Shown: one piece after another, positions 8,061 to 17,087 of the stretch
Numbering within the stretch: position 1 is the first letter of the stretch
How the letters are laid out: each line of letters begins with the position of its first letter
DNA from: RI-43 sp033764725
GTDB taxonomy: Bacteria; Pseudomonadota; Alphaproteobacteria; Caulobacterales; Aquidulcibacteraceae
NCBI GenBank assembly: GCA_033764725.1
Contig: JANRIR010000080.1
Coordinates: 1 to 64,000, forward strand
DNA length: 64,000 nucleotides
Direction of reading: 5' to 3'
The notes under the pieces: model-generated
Database searches by the model: none
Told to the model about the DNA's origin: nothing
The model's input: only the letters and a program-made list of their open reading frames with translations
Made by a program: the position numbers and the translations under genes

Positions 8061-9215
8061 ATGCCGCAACCATCCCAGCGTTCCGCCGTCGCGCCGTTCC
8101 TGGCGATGGAGATGGCGCGCGAAGCCTCCGCCCTGCAGGCGCAGGGGCGGTCTATCGTGCGCTTCGATGTCGGCCAGCCTGCGCGCGGCGCGCCGCAGAG
8201 TGCGCTCGATGCGGCGCGCGCGGCGGTCGCGCAGGGCGATTTTCCCTACACCGACGCGCTCGGCCTGCCCGCGCTGCGGCGCAAGCTTTCCGCCTGGTAC
8301 CGCGATGCGCAGGGATGCTCAGTCGCGCCGGAGCGCATCGTCATTACCACCGGCGCGTCGGGCGCGTTTACGCTCGCCTTTCTCGCCCTGTTCGATCCCG
8401 GCGATCGCCTGCTGATGGCGGCGCCGGGCTATCCGCCCTATCGCCACATCGCGTCCGCGCTTGGACTGTCGCCGGTCATCGCGGAAGCGACCGCGGCGGA
8501 GCGCATGCAGCTGCAGGCGCGCCATGTCGCCGCCGCGCTTCGTGACGGCGCGCTCGCCGGCGCGCTGATCGCAAGCCCCGCCAATCCCACCGGAACGATG
8601 CTGCGTGACGACGAGGTGCGCGCGCTCGCCGCGGCGTGCGCAGACGCCGGGGCGGCGTTGATCTCCGACGAGATCTATCACGGGCTCACCTACGCCGCGC
8701 CAGCCCGCAGCGCGCTGACGGCGAGCGACGACGTCGTGGTGGTGAATTCGTTCTCGAAATACTGGGCGATGACGGGCTGGCGCGTCGGCTGGATGGTCGT
8801 CCCGGACCGTTTGATCGACCGCATCGAGCGCCTGTCGCAGAACCTGACGATCTGCCCGCCGACGCCGTCGCAGATCGCCGCCTGCGCGGCGCTCGACGCG
8901 CGCGACGATTGCGAGGCGGCGCGGGCGGCGTATGCGCGCAATCGCGGCGCCATCCTGGAAGCGCTGCCCGGCCTTGGCGTGTCGCTCGCAGCGCCAGCGG
9001 ACGGCGCCTTCTACATGCTGCTCGACATCAGCGCGCACAGCGCCGACAGCCTCGATTTCTGCCGACACGCGCTGCGCGATGCGGGCGTGGCGCTCACGAC
9101 CGGTCTCGATTTCGACGAGGCGCGCGGCGCGCGCTGGGTGCGCCTCGCCTATGCGCGCGACGCCGCCGAAGTCGCAGAAGGGATCGCGCGCCTGAATGCA
9201 TGGCTCGCGCGGTGA
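8061..9215 (+). CDS. Class I/II PLP-dependent aminotransferase
   Basis: A 384-residue fold-type I aminotransferase. The Schiff-base lysine is Lys233 in NSFSKYWAMTGWRVGW, and the cofactor aspartate/tyrosine region reads DEIYHGLTY. The N-terminal RFDVGQPARGAP and the C-terminal arginine in RWVRLAYARD fit an aspartate/alanine-type enzyme. The ATG at 8061, 10 bases after the TetR stop, matches the family N-terminus better than the upstream extension inside the tetR gene. It probably shares the tetR transcript; a link to the efflux system is not evident. The amino-acid specificity is unknown. Confidence 0.92.
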   Translation: MPQPSQRSAVAPFLAMEMAREASALQAQGRSIVRFDVGQPARGAPQSALDAARAAVAQGDFPYTDALGLPALRRKLSAWYRDAQGCSVAPERIVITTGASGAFTLAFLALFDPGDRLLMAAPGYPPYRHIASALGLSPVIAEATAAERMQLQARHVAAALRDGALAGALIASPANPTGTMLRDDEVRALAAACADAGAALISDEIYHGLTYAAPARSALTASDDVVVVNSFSKYWAMTGWRVGWMVVPDRLIDRIERLSQNLTICPPTPSQIAACAALDARDDCEAARAAYARNRGAILEALPGLGVSLAAPADGAFYMLLDISAHSADSLDFCRHALRDAGVALTTGLDFDEARGARWVRLAYARDAAEVAEGIARLNAWLAR

Positions 9216-9298
9216 CGCCGCGCCGGAGCGGCGCCATAATTCATTCATTCACCAACCATTCAGCCGCCGTGCGGAACGGTTGATGCAGAGGCGGTGCA

Positions 9299-10528
9299 AT
9301 GAAGAAATTTCTCGCGGCGATGGCGGCGTCGACGGCGCTGGTTTGGGCGATGGACGCGGCTGCGCAAGGCGGCCATTGGAGCGAGCGCCCACGCGGCGAA
9401 CAGCGCGGCGAAGGCCGCGGCGATCGCAGCGACGGGCGCGGCCGCGAGGATCGCGGCGAAGGTCGCGGCCGCGAGGATCGCGGCGGGGATCGCCGTCAGT
9501 ATGAAGCGCCGCCGCAGGCGCCGCCCGAGCGCCGCTTCAATCCTGCGCCGCAAAGCGATGCGCCGCGCGGGCCTGGGCCGCGCCAATGGTCCGCCGAACG
9601 GGGCGACGGACGTCGCAGCGATGGCCCCAGGATTGATGGACCTAGAATGGATGGACCCCGAGGCGAAGGACCGCGGGGCGAGGTGCGCCGCGGCGACGGT
9701 CCGCAAGGCGGGCCCGGCCCACGGCAATGGGGCGATCGCGGCCCGGGCGGCGGCGATTGGCGAGATCGGCCGCGGCGCGGCGTCGAAGGCGGCGCGCCGC
9801 AGCCGGCGCTGGCGGGCGGGCCCGACGGGCGCGGCGGCCGGCCGGACGGCTGGTCGGGCGACGATCCGCGGCGGGATGGGCCACGCGGCGATGGCCAACG
9901 CGGCGATGGGCGCGGCCGCGACTGGCGCCCAGGCGATGAACGATACGGCGATGGCCGATCCGGCGACACGCGCGGATTCGCCGAGCGCGGCCCGCGCGGC
10001 GACGATCGCGGACCAGCGCACGGCGGCCATTGGAGCGGCGACCGGCGCGGCGGCGAGTATAGGGGGCCGGGCGTGCGCGGCGATGACGGCCGGCACGGCG
10101 ACGATCGCCGCCGCTACGCCGAGCATCGCGCGCCGCGCTATTCCGCGCCGCCGCGCGCCTATTACAATTACGACCGGGGCTGGAACGACGATTGGCGCCG
10201 CATCCCGCACGGCCGCTATTTCCACCGCGACCACGGCTATTACGCCTGGAGCTATTGGGGCCGACCCTATCGCTGGTACGGCGACTACCATTGGCGCGAT
10301 TGGCGCCGGCCCTGGCGCGTCGGCTATCCCTTCCCGCGGCGCTACCATTATCAAGACGTTCCGTACGGCTTCTACGGCTATCTGCCGCCGCCGCCGCGCG
10401 GGTGCCGCTATGTCTATTACAACGGCGACATCCTGCTGATCGCCATCGCGTCGCTGATCGTGATCGATGCGATCCTGCAGGTCGACGACGATTACGGCTA
10501 CGACTACGGCTATTACGACGATTATTGA
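9299..10528 (+). CDS. Exported Arg/Gly/Asp-rich protein with C-terminal RcnB-like domain
   Basis: A 409-residue protein with a Sec signal peptide (KKFLAAMAASTALVWAMDAAAQ, cleaved near 22). Residues about 25-280 are low-complexity and dominated by Arg, Gly, Asp and Pro, with variants of DGPRGEGPRG repeated. Residues about 285-409 are Tyr/Trp/Arg-rich and end in the RcnB-family pattern PPPRGCRYVYYNGDILLIAI followed by a hydrophobic stretch and an acidic tyrosine tail. RcnB proteins are periplasmic and linked to metal homeostasis in enterobacteria. The role here is unknown; the polyampholyte region is far longer than in usual RcnB proteins. Confidence 0.82.
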   Translation: MKKFLAAMAASTALVWAMDAAAQGGHWSERPRGEQRGEGRGDRSDGRGREDRGEGRGREDRGGDRRQYEAPPQAPPERRFNPAPQSDAPRGPGPRQWSAERGDGRRSDGPRIDGPRMDGPRGEGPRGEVRRGDGPQGGPGPRQWGDRGPGGGDWRDRPRRGVEGGAPQPALAGGPDGRGGRPDGWSGDDPRRDGPRGDGQRGDGRGRDWRPGDERYGDGRSGDTRGFAERGPRGDDRGPAHGGHWSGDRRGGEYRGPGVRGDDGRHGDDRRRYAEHRAPRYSAPPRAYYNYDRGWNDDWRRIPHGRYFHRDHGYYAWSYWGRPYRWYGDYHWRDWRRPWRVGYPFPRRYHYQDVPYGFYGYLPPPPRGCRYVYYNGDILLIAIASLIVIDAILQVDDDYGYDYGYYDDY

Positions 10529-10563
10529 TCGGCTATCACGCGCGTGACGACGGAGGCGTGCGC

Positions 10564-11472
10564 GTGACGATCAAGGCTGCAGCGATGGCGATGCTTTTGG
10601 CGGCGTGCGCGGCTGCGCCGCAGCGCGAGAGCATGACTGCGGATGCGTCCGAAACGCCGCCGCCTGCGATCCTGTTGCAGACGCCGGGCGTCGATCGCAA
10701 TATCGGCTTGCGTATGCAGGTGGATGCGTGGCGCCGCCCGGTCGAGCCGTTCACGATTCTTGGAAATGTTCATTATGTCGGCGCAGAGGGCGTCAGCGCG
10801 TTCCTGATCACGACGCCGCAAGGCCACATTCTGCTTGACGGCGGCGTGGCGGAAATGGCCGCGCCGATTGCGGCGAACATAGCGGCGCTGGGCCACGATG
10901 TTCGCAACGTGCGCTATCTGCTCAACAGCCACGCGCATTTCGATCACGCCGGCGGCCTCGCGGCGCTGCAGATGCAAACGGGCGCGACCTTCGTCGCCAG
11001 CGAAGCCGATCGCGCGACGCTGGAAAGCGGCCATATCGGCTACGGCCCCGCCGCCGAGATCGATTTCGCGCCGATCCGCGTCGACCGCGTCATTGCGGAC
11101 GGCGAAACGATCGAACTCGGCGGCGTGCGCATGACCGCACACATGACCCCCGGCCACACGCGCGGCTGCACCTCGTGGCGCACGGTGACGCGCGACGCAC
11201 ACGGCGCCGAGCGCAGCGTTTTCTTCCATTGCTCGGCCACCGTGGCAGGCCAAAGCCTTGCGCCCGAGGCCTATCCCGGCATCGTCGCGGATTTTCGGCG
11301 CAGCTTCACCGAAATCGTTCCCGCGATCACAGCCGACGTGTTTCTCAGCAATCACGGTCAATTCTTCGATCTCGCCGGCAAACGCGCGCGCCAGCGCGCC
11401 GGCGACGCGAACGCCTTCGTCGATCCAGGCGAATTGCAGCGCTTCAACGCGACGATGCAGGCGGCGTTCTAG
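10564..11472 (+). CDS. Subclass B3-like metallo-beta-lactamase, putative lipoprotein
   Basis: A 302-residue MBL hydrolase. The GTG at 10564 is preceded by GGAGG (10552-10556) and gives a short lipoprotein signal with lipobox LAAC (MAMLLAACAAAP); the longer open frame upstream lies inside the previous gene. Metal residues follow the B3 pattern: NSHAHFDHAGG (H-x-H-x-DH), TPGHTRGCTSW and SNHGQFFDL. B3 enzymes hydrolyse beta-lactams, including carbapenems, but many chromosomal homologues have other lactone or amide substrates. The periplasmic lipoprotein location fits a beta-lactamase. No LysR/AmpR-type regulator is adjacent. Confidence 0.85.
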   Translation: MTIKAAAMAMLLAACAAAPQRESMTADASETPPPAILLQTPGVDRNIGLRMQVDAWRRPVEPFTILGNVHYVGAEGVSAFLITTPQGHILLDGGVAEMAAPIAANIAALGHDVRNVRYLLNSHAHFDHAGGLAALQMQTGATFVASEADRATLESGHIGYGPAAEIDFAPIRVDRVIADGETIELGGVRMTAHMTPGHTRGCTSWRTVTRDAHGAERSVFFHCSATVAGQSLAPEAYPGIVADFRRSFTEIVPAITADVFLSNHGQFFDLAGKRARQRAGDANAFVDPGELQRFNATMQAAF

Positions 11473-11500
11473 GCGGAATTGACGCGTCAGCAGGCGGCGA

Positions 11501-11520
11501 CGCGCTGACCGGTCAGCGCG
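11501..11520. terminator. Perfect 20-bp palindrome at convergent junction
   Basis: CGCGCTGACC is followed immediately by its reverse complement GGTCAGCGCG. It lies between the B3-type hydrolase (+) and the coupling-protein gene (-) and contains the coupling protein's stop codon. No T-run follows on either strand. It could be a bidirectional terminator hairpin or a protein-binding site. Confidence 0.45.
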
Positions 11521-12880
11521 CGGGGCCGCGGCCTTTGCCGCGCGTGGGTGCGGGCGCTTCGCTTTCGAACATGGGATTGGGATCCCACAGGCCGTCGAAG
11601 GCGGAATCGCCGAGATAGTCGGCGATGCGCGCGGTCGCTGCTTTTTCGCCGGAGGCGGCGATGATCTGACGGTCGCGCGCCAGGCCGCGCAGCGCGTCGG
11701 CGTCGATGTCGCCGATGAGCTCGGCGCCTTCCTTGGCCATGAGGTGATTGGCGACGCCGAACATCTGGAACACGCCGGCATTGTTGAAGATGGTGCGCCA
11801 GTCTTTCGGATAGAGTCGCTGCAGCTGGCTCAGATCCTGGAAGAACGGCCACACCTGCAAGCCGTAGCCGCGCAGCAGCGTCATGGATTGGCGCAACGGG
11901 CCGAACTCGCCCAATTGCGCGCACTCGTCCAGCAGAAACAGCGTCGACCGCTTCGGCCGGCGCTTGCGGCCCATCACCGTCAGCATCAGCGCGCCGACCC
12001 AAAGGCGCAACAGCGCGCCATGGCTTTCGAGTTTGTCCGGCGGGATGATGATGTAGATCGTGATCGGGTCGCCTTTGCGCACCGCGTCGAGATCGATCGT
12101 CGAACGATTGAGCGAGCGCAGCGCGGAATCCGAATTGATCACCTTCAGATAGGATTGCGCAGTGGAGAGGATGCCCGAGCGCGTCTGCTCGGTGATGGGC
12201 AGGAAGGACGAGATGTTCTGCTTCGACAGCCGGTTGATGTCGTCATGCGTTTCGATCAGCGCGGCGAGATTATAGACCGCGTCGTCGCTCATCAGGATTT
12301 CGCGCACGCGCCCGAAATGGCGGTCGTTCACCCCGGCGGTTTCAGCCACCGCCGCAATGACGCCGCTCATCAGCGAGCGGCCCCAATTGTCCCAGAAGGG
12401 CTCCTTGTGGAAGCCGGCCTCGCCCGCCAGCAGCGAGGCGAGCATTTCGGAATCCGCGTCGAGCAGCGCGCCCGGGCGCTCGAACAGGTCGAACGGATTG
12501 AGGCTGTCGGTGCGCCGCGAGACCGCGCCGAACGGGTCGAGCACGCGGACCTCCTGGCCCATCTCCTTCCGGCGGCGATGGGTGACGTGCCAGGTCTCGC
12601 CCTTGGGATCGATGACGATGACCGAGCCTTCGAAGCGCAAAAGGTTCGGGATGATCACGCCCCGGCCCTTGCCGGCCCCGGTCGGCGCGATGGTCAAAAG
12701 GTGGCGGTCTTCCCGGTAGAGGATGGGGTCTTCCTGGGCCGGCGGCGGGGCGGCGTGCCGCGGCGCGCCGAACCCGACGGGCTCGCGCCCCTCGTCGCCG
12801 GACTTCCAGCCCAGGAGCAGGTCCATGGAACCGGGCGGGGGCGCCTTCGGCTTGCGTTGGACCTTGCGCGCACGCGTCAT
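11513..12880 (-). CDS. Orphan type IV coupling protein (VirD4/TraG-type ATPase)
   Basis: A 455-residue TraG/VirD4-family ATPase. In conjugation and type IV secretion such proteins deliver substrates to the channel. Walker A is APTGAGKGRGVIIPNLL (from residue 65), Walker B is TLFLLDECAQLGE near 320, and the family block NNAGVFQMFGVANH follows. The ATG at 12880 has an upstream GGGAG; the frame open to 12928 lacks support. It is shorter than classical VirD4 and has no N-terminal membrane helices, only a basic, proline-rich leader. No relaxase, VirB or pilus gene lies nearby, so its role is unknown. Confidence 0.9.
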   Translation of the reverse strand: MTRARKVQRKPKAPPPGSMDLLLGWKSGDEGREPVGFGAPRHAAPPPAQEDPILYREDRHLLTIAPTGAGKGRGVIIPNLLRFEGSVIVIDPKGETWHVTHRRRKEMGQEVRVLDPFGAVSRRTDSLNPFDLFERPGALLDADSEMLASLLAGEAGFHKEPFWDNWGRSLMSGVIAAVAETAGVNDRHFGRVREILMSDDAVYNLAALIETHDDINRLSKQNISSFLPITEQTRSGILSTAQSYLKVINSDSALRSLNRSTIDLDAVRKGDPITIYIIIPPDKLESHGALLRLWVGALMLTVMGRKRRPKRSTLFLLDECAQLGEFGPLRQSMTLLRGYGLQVWPFFQDLSQLQRLYPKDWRTIFNNAGVFQMFGVANHLMAKEGAELIGDIDADALRGLARDRQIIAASGEKAATARIADYLGDSAFDGLWDPNPMFESEAPAPTRGKGRGPAR

Positions 12881-13117
12881 CTCAATCGCTCCCGTGCAGC
12901 CCCGGGCGACCCGGCGGCGACCCTCCAAGCGCTTCCTGCCGCCGCGCGCGGGCTGCGACGCCCAGTGCGGCGATCCATTGTCATGGGGGCCTCCGGGGCG
13001 AACCGTCCCCAGCCCTGAAGGCTGCGCCAGGCGCCCGCCGGCCCGGAGCTAGATCAGCCGGAAAAGACCGCCGACGCAATCGCGCCGAGCGGTCCAGGCG
13101 AAAAGATTCCGCAGCGC

Positions 13118-14953
13118 CTATGCCGGGGAGGGCTTTTCTCCCTCAGCGGCCTTCTCCGGGCTCGCCGATTGGGGGTGCGCGAGGCGGTTGAGGAACGGCG
13201 AGGCGATCGCGAGGAGCACGCCGACGCCGATCGCGCCCCACCCGATCTGATTGAAAACATTAACATAAGTGGCAAGCGCGGCCTGCGGGTCGAGCACCTG
13301 CCCGCCGACCGTCTCCTGCGCGGTGAGCTTGGCGATCTGGGCGGCGAGCGCCTGCGCCGCGGAGGACGCCAGGAACCAGGTCGCCATCATGGTGGAGACC
13401 ACCGCGGCGGGGGCCAGCTTGGTCATCGCCGACAGCCCGACGGGCGACAGGAACAGCTCGCCGATCGTGTGCAAGAGGTACAGCAGCACCAGGAAGATCA
13501 GCGGTACGCGGGCGTCGATATCGGCGTATTGCGCGCCCCACACCAGCACCAGGAACCCGCCGCCGACTGCAACGAGCCCCAGCGCGAACTTGAACGCATC
13601 GCCGGGATCGCGCTTGTGCCGGTTCAGCGCGCTCCACATGATCGCGAACAGCGGCGCCAGCAGCAGGATGAAGCCCGAATTGAAGCTCTGCGTTTGCCCC
13701 GATGTGATCGTGAAGAACCCGTCGGACGGCAATTGCGTGTTGCGCTCGGCGAATTGATTGAGCGCAGAGCCCGCCAATTCGAACAGCGCGAAGAACACCG
13801 TCGACATCGCGATCAGCACGAGTGCGAGAATGATGCGCTGGCTTTCCACCCAGGTGCAGTTTCGCACCATGTAATAGATGAAATAGAGCACGATCCCGAT
13901 CGAGGCGACCGACAGCGTCGCGTTCACCACCGCTTCGCGCTGCACCAGCAGCCACACGAGGCCGACGCCGGCGAGCGCCAGCCCGTAGATCAGCTGTTCG
14001 CGATTGATCGGACCCAGGAAGGGTCGCTTGATGAGGTCGGGATCCGGCGGCGCGCCGACATGGTCGGGCAATTGCGCGGGGCCGGGCGTGAAGAACAACA
14101 AGCGCCTGCGCACGAACACGATCCAGCCGAAGAACATGCCGATGCCGGCGAGGCCGAAGCCCGCCCACCAGCCATAGGTGGCGCCCAGGCCCGCGCACAG
14201 GATCGAGGCCCAGAAGGCGCCGAGATTGATGCCGAAATAATAGAGCGTGAAGCCGGCGTCGCGGCGCGGATCGCCTTGCGGATACAGCTGTCCGACGACG
14301 CTTGAGATGTTCGGCTTCAGGAAGCCGACGCCCATGATGATGAGCGACATCGCCAGATAGAAGATCGAGACATAGACCGGATCGCGACCCTCGACGCCCA
14401 GGTCGTAGAAGCCTGTCGGCAGCACGCTCGGCAGGGCTGCGCCCGCCGGCAAGCCTTCGATCGCGATGCCGCCGCCTTCGGCGGGGCCGTACTCGTAGCG
14501 CTGGCCGTCGACGATCAGCCAGGTTTCGCGCTGATCCTGGCGGCCTTCTGAGCCGAATTCATAGGTCTGGCCCTGATAGGTGAGCGTCTGCGTCGCGGGC
14601 TTTTGCTCGATGGCCATCGCCAAATGGCCCGCCACCAGCAACAGCGCGCCGAACGCGACCGCTTTGCGGGTGCCGAGATATTTGTCGGCCATGAAACCGC
14701 CGATCAGCGGCAGGAGATATACAAGCGAGGTGTAGGCGCCGTATTGCCCGTTGGCGATCGTGTCGTCGAACAGGAAATGCTGCGTCATGTACGCAACGAG
14801 AATGCCGCGCATGCCGTAATAGGAAAAACGCTCCCACATCTCCGCGAAGAACAGGATGTGGATGCCCTTCGGGTGCGTGCGCATCTGCAGAAAGACCGGG
14901 ATCGCCGTGATCAGCGTGATCACGATCCCCGTCACGACGACGATATCCAGCAT
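13118..14953 (-). CDS. POT-family proton-dependent oligopeptide transporter
   Basis: A 611-residue inner-membrane MFS transporter for di- and tripeptides driven by protons. The POT signatures are clear: FFAEMWERFSYYGMRGILVAYM near residue 35 (ExxERFxYYG) and GFLKPNISSVVGQLYP with FTLYYFGINLGA further on. Twelve or more hydrophobic segments are visible, with a larger soluble insertion between early helices (about 130-200). The ATG at 14953 is preceded by GGGGGAG, which decides against the frame open to 15073. The 237-base gap before the next gene (12881-13117) shows no convincing gene. Confidence 0.94.
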   Translation of the reverse strand: MLDIVVVTGIVITLITAIPVFLQMRTHPKGIHILFFAEMWERFSYYGMRGILVAYMTQHFLFDDTIANGQYGAYTSLVYLLPLIGGFMADKYLGTRKAVAFGALLLVAGHLAMAIEQKPATQTLTYQGQTYEFGSEGRQDQRETWLIVDGQRYEYGPAEGGGIAIEGLPAGAALPSVLPTGFYDLGVEGRDPVYVSIFYLAMSLIIMGVGFLKPNISSVVGQLYPQGDPRRDAGFTLYYFGINLGAFWASILCAGLGATYGWWAGFGLAGIGMFFGWIVFVRRRLLFFTPGPAQLPDHVGAPPDPDLIKRPFLGPINREQLIYGLALAGVGLVWLLVQREAVVNATLSVASIGIVLYFIYYMVRNCTWVESQRIILALVLIAMSTVFFALFELAGSALNQFAERNTQLPSDGFFTITSGQTQSFNSGFILLLAPLFAIMWSALNRHKRDPGDAFKFALGLVAVGGGFLVLVWGAQYADIDARVPLIFLVLLYLLHTIGELFLSPVGLSAMTKLAPAAVVSTMMATWFLASSAAQALAAQIAKLTAQETVGGQVLDPQAALATYVNVFNQIGWGAIGVGVLLAIASPFLNRLAHPQSASPEKAAEGEKPSPA

Positions 14954-15085
14954 TGAGTGCTCCCCCACGCGCTGGCCCCGCGGCCGGCGCGCTGCGGCTT
15001 TATGTTTGGTTTGACACAAACACGCGCTCGCGCACGCCTGCAAGCGGGCGGGCGCCATTGGCCGAAGGCGCAAGGCCCGACGGGA

Positions 15086-15601
15086 TCAGGCCGGCGCGCG
15101 CATTTCCGGCGACAGCCGCCACCAGAAGGCGCTGCCGGCGCTGCCGTCGAGCCAGAAACCCAGCCGGCGCAGCGTCCGCACCGAGGCGCGGTTGCGCATA
15201 TTGCAGCCGGCGACGACGAGGCTCGCCCCCTCGTCCTGGAACAGCCAGTCGATCACCCGGCCGGCGGCCTCGACCGCAAATCCCTGGCGTCGATACGCGG
15301 GCACGACCGCGTAGCCGATCTCATAGGTCGGATCGAGGCCCGGCTGACGATCGCAGCGGATGTCGCCGATGACGAGCCGATCGGCGCTATGGACGACCAG
15401 CGCCCGGCTCGGCCGCCCGCGCTGCACGCGCCAACCGGTGCGCTGCAGGAGCGGCATGCCGGCGCTAATCCAGTCCGGCGACAGCTCGGCGTCGACCGCC
15501 TGCGCCAGGGCGCGGGGGCTTTCGCTGGCGGCGGCGAGCACGTCTGCGGTCGCCAGATGCAGCCTCAGACGGGGCGTCGCCAGGATGCCGTCGCCGCTCA
15601 T
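15086..15601 (-). CDS. GNAT-family N-acetyltransferase (RimJ/RimL-like)
   Basis: A 171-residue acetyltransferase. The acetyl-CoA loop is YAVVPAYRRQGFAVEAAG (VxxxxRxxG/A pattern), preceded by the RLVIGDIR strand and followed by NMRNRASVRTLRRLGF, typical of RimJ/RimL-like enzymes acting on N-terminal or small-molecule amines. Its ATG shares one base with the gshA stop (TGATG), so it is translationally coupled to gshA. The longer open frame upstream lies inside gshA. Substrate unknown. Confidence 0.87.
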   Translation of the reverse strand: MSGDGILATPRLRLHLATADVLAAASESPRALAQAVDAELSPDWISAGMPLLQRTGWRVQRGRPSRALVVHSADRLVIGDIRCDRQPGLDPTYEIGYAVVPAYRRQGFAVEAAGRVIDWLFQDEGASLVVAGCNMRNRASVRTLRRLGFWLDGSAGSAFWWRLSPEMRAPA

Positions 15602-16968
15602 CAATAGGCGCAGGCGTCGAACACGGGGCGCACGTCGCGGCCCCACTCCGTGTGGTAGCGCTCCAGCAGCCGCTCCGCAGCGGTGACGCCGGTGGCGGCG
15701 ATGTCGTCGAGCTCGGTGAGGAAATGCGTTTCGTCTTCGCCGCCGGCGTCGAGCTTGGCGCGCGATTTCAGGCCTTGGCGCGAGATCGCCAGCGCGGCGC
15801 GCGCTATGTCGCGGGCGCTCGCGCCGCGGATCGGGGCGCGCAGGCCCAGCACGGGAACCGCGCGCCGCAGGGCTTCGCGATCCTCCGCGGTCCAGGGCTG
15901 CACCAGCCGCCATGCGGCCTCAAGGGCTGCGTCGCAATAATAGATGCCCGCCCAGAAGGCCGGCAGCGCGCACAAGCGGCTCCAGGGTCCCGCATCGGCG
16001 CCGCGCATCTCGAGATAGGTCTTCAGACGCACTTCGGGGAAGATCGTCGTCAGGTGATCCTGGAAATCCTTGAGCGTCGCCCGCTCGCCGGGCAGCACGG
16101 ACAGCCTCCCCGCCATGAAATCGCGGAAGCTCAAACCCGAAGCGTCGATATATTTGCCGTCGCGGAAAACGAAATACATCGGCACGTCGAGCGCGTATTC
16201 GACATACCGCTCGAAGCCGAAGCCGTCCTCGAAGACGAAGGGCAGCATGCCGGTGCGGTCGGGATCGGTGTCGGTCCAGACATGGCCGCGATAGGAGAGA
16301 AAACCGTTGGTGCGGCCTTCTGCGAACGGCGAGTTGGCGAACAGCGCCGTCGCGATCGGCTGCAGCGCGATGCCGACGCGCATCTTTTTGACCATGTCGG
16401 CTTCTGAAGCGAAATCGAGATTGGTCTGCACTGTGCACGAGCGGAACATCATCTGGCGCCCAAGCCGGCCAACGCGCGCCATGTAGTCGCGCATGATCTT
16501 GTAGCGGCCTTTCGGCATGATCGGGGTTTCGTCCAGCGACCAGAGCGGCGAAAAGCCGAGGCCAAGAAATTTGATCCCCATCGCGCCGGCGATCTCGCGC
16601 ACCTGCATCAGGTGCTCGCCAGTTTCCGAACAGGTCTGGTGCAAATGCTCCAGCGGCGCGCCCGACAATTCAAGTTGCCCGCCGGGCTCAAGTGAAATCG
16701 AAGCGCCGTTCTTCTCCAGCGCAATGACGTTTTCGTCCTCGACCACGCGCGCCCAGCCATAGCGCTCGGCCAGCCCGTTCAACAGCGCGCCGATCCCGCG
16801 CTCGCCTGCATAGGGAATGGGCGACAGCGTATCGGCGTAGAAGCCGAATTTCTCGTGCTCGGTGCCGATGCGCCATGTCGCGCTGTCAGGCTTGCACCCG
16901 CTTTCGAGATGCTCGACCAGTTCGCGAACGTTTTCGATCGGCCGCGGCTTGTCCTTGGTCTGGGCCAC
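15601..16968 (-). CDS. gshA: Glutamate-cysteine ligase, plant/alphaproteobacterial type
   Basis: GshA catalyses the ATP-dependent first step of glutathione synthesis. The 455-residue protein matches the plant-type class in length and motifs: RIGTEHEKFGF near the N-terminus, SLEPGGQLELSG, MFRSCTVQTNLDF, FANSPFAEGRTNGFLSYRG and YLEMRGADAGP. The GTG at 16968 follows GGGAGGA by 6 bases; the frame stays open to 17703 but that stretch is shadow coding. It is coupled to the downstream GNAT gene. The nearby glyoxalase II-like and peroxidase genes (1.5-2.7 kb) would use glutathione. Confidence 0.95.
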   Translation of the reverse strand: MAQTKDKPRPIENVRELVEHLESGCKPDSATWRIGTEHEKFGFYADTLSPIPYAGERGIGALLNGLAERYGWARVVEDENVIALEKNGASISLEPGGQLELSGAPLEHLHQTCSETGEHLMQVREIAGAMGIKFLGLGFSPLWSLDETPIMPKGRYKIMRDYMARVGRLGRQMMFRSCTVQTNLDFASEADMVKKMRVGIALQPIATALFANSPFAEGRTNGFLSYRGHVWTDTDPDRTGMLPFVFEDGFGFERYVEYALDVPMYFVFRDGKYIDASGLSFRDFMAGRLSVLPGERATLKDFQDHLTTIFPEVRLKTYLEMRGADAGPWSRLCALPAFWAGIYYCDAALEAAWRLVQPWTAEDREALRRAVPVLGLRAPIRGASARDIARAALAISRQGLKSRAKLDAGGEDETHFLTELDDIAATGVTAAERLLERYHTEWGRDVRPVFDACAY

Positions 16969-17087
16969 GGCGTCCTCCCTTGGTCTGTGCGAGGCCTTGT
17001 TCTGTGCGACGGATGTGGCGCGCCGCGGAAGATGGCGCAATAGGGGCAGGCTCAGGGGAGTCGATGACGCCGCGATGACGCGCGCGC

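Noticed and set aside
9260..10354. 364-residue Ala/Ile/Val-rich - strand frame opposite the RcnB-like gene
   Set aside because: Mirror of the low-complexity Arg/Gly/Asp coding; hydrophobicity is an artefact of the complement.
10192..10563. N-terminal extension of the B3-type hydrolase
   Set aside because: Lies in the preceding gene; the GTG at 10564 gives a lipoprotein signal and has GGAGG upstream.
12881..13117. Possible small gene between the coupling protein and the POT gene
   Set aside because: Open frames here extend from neighbouring shadow frames and lack a ribosome-binding site or motif.
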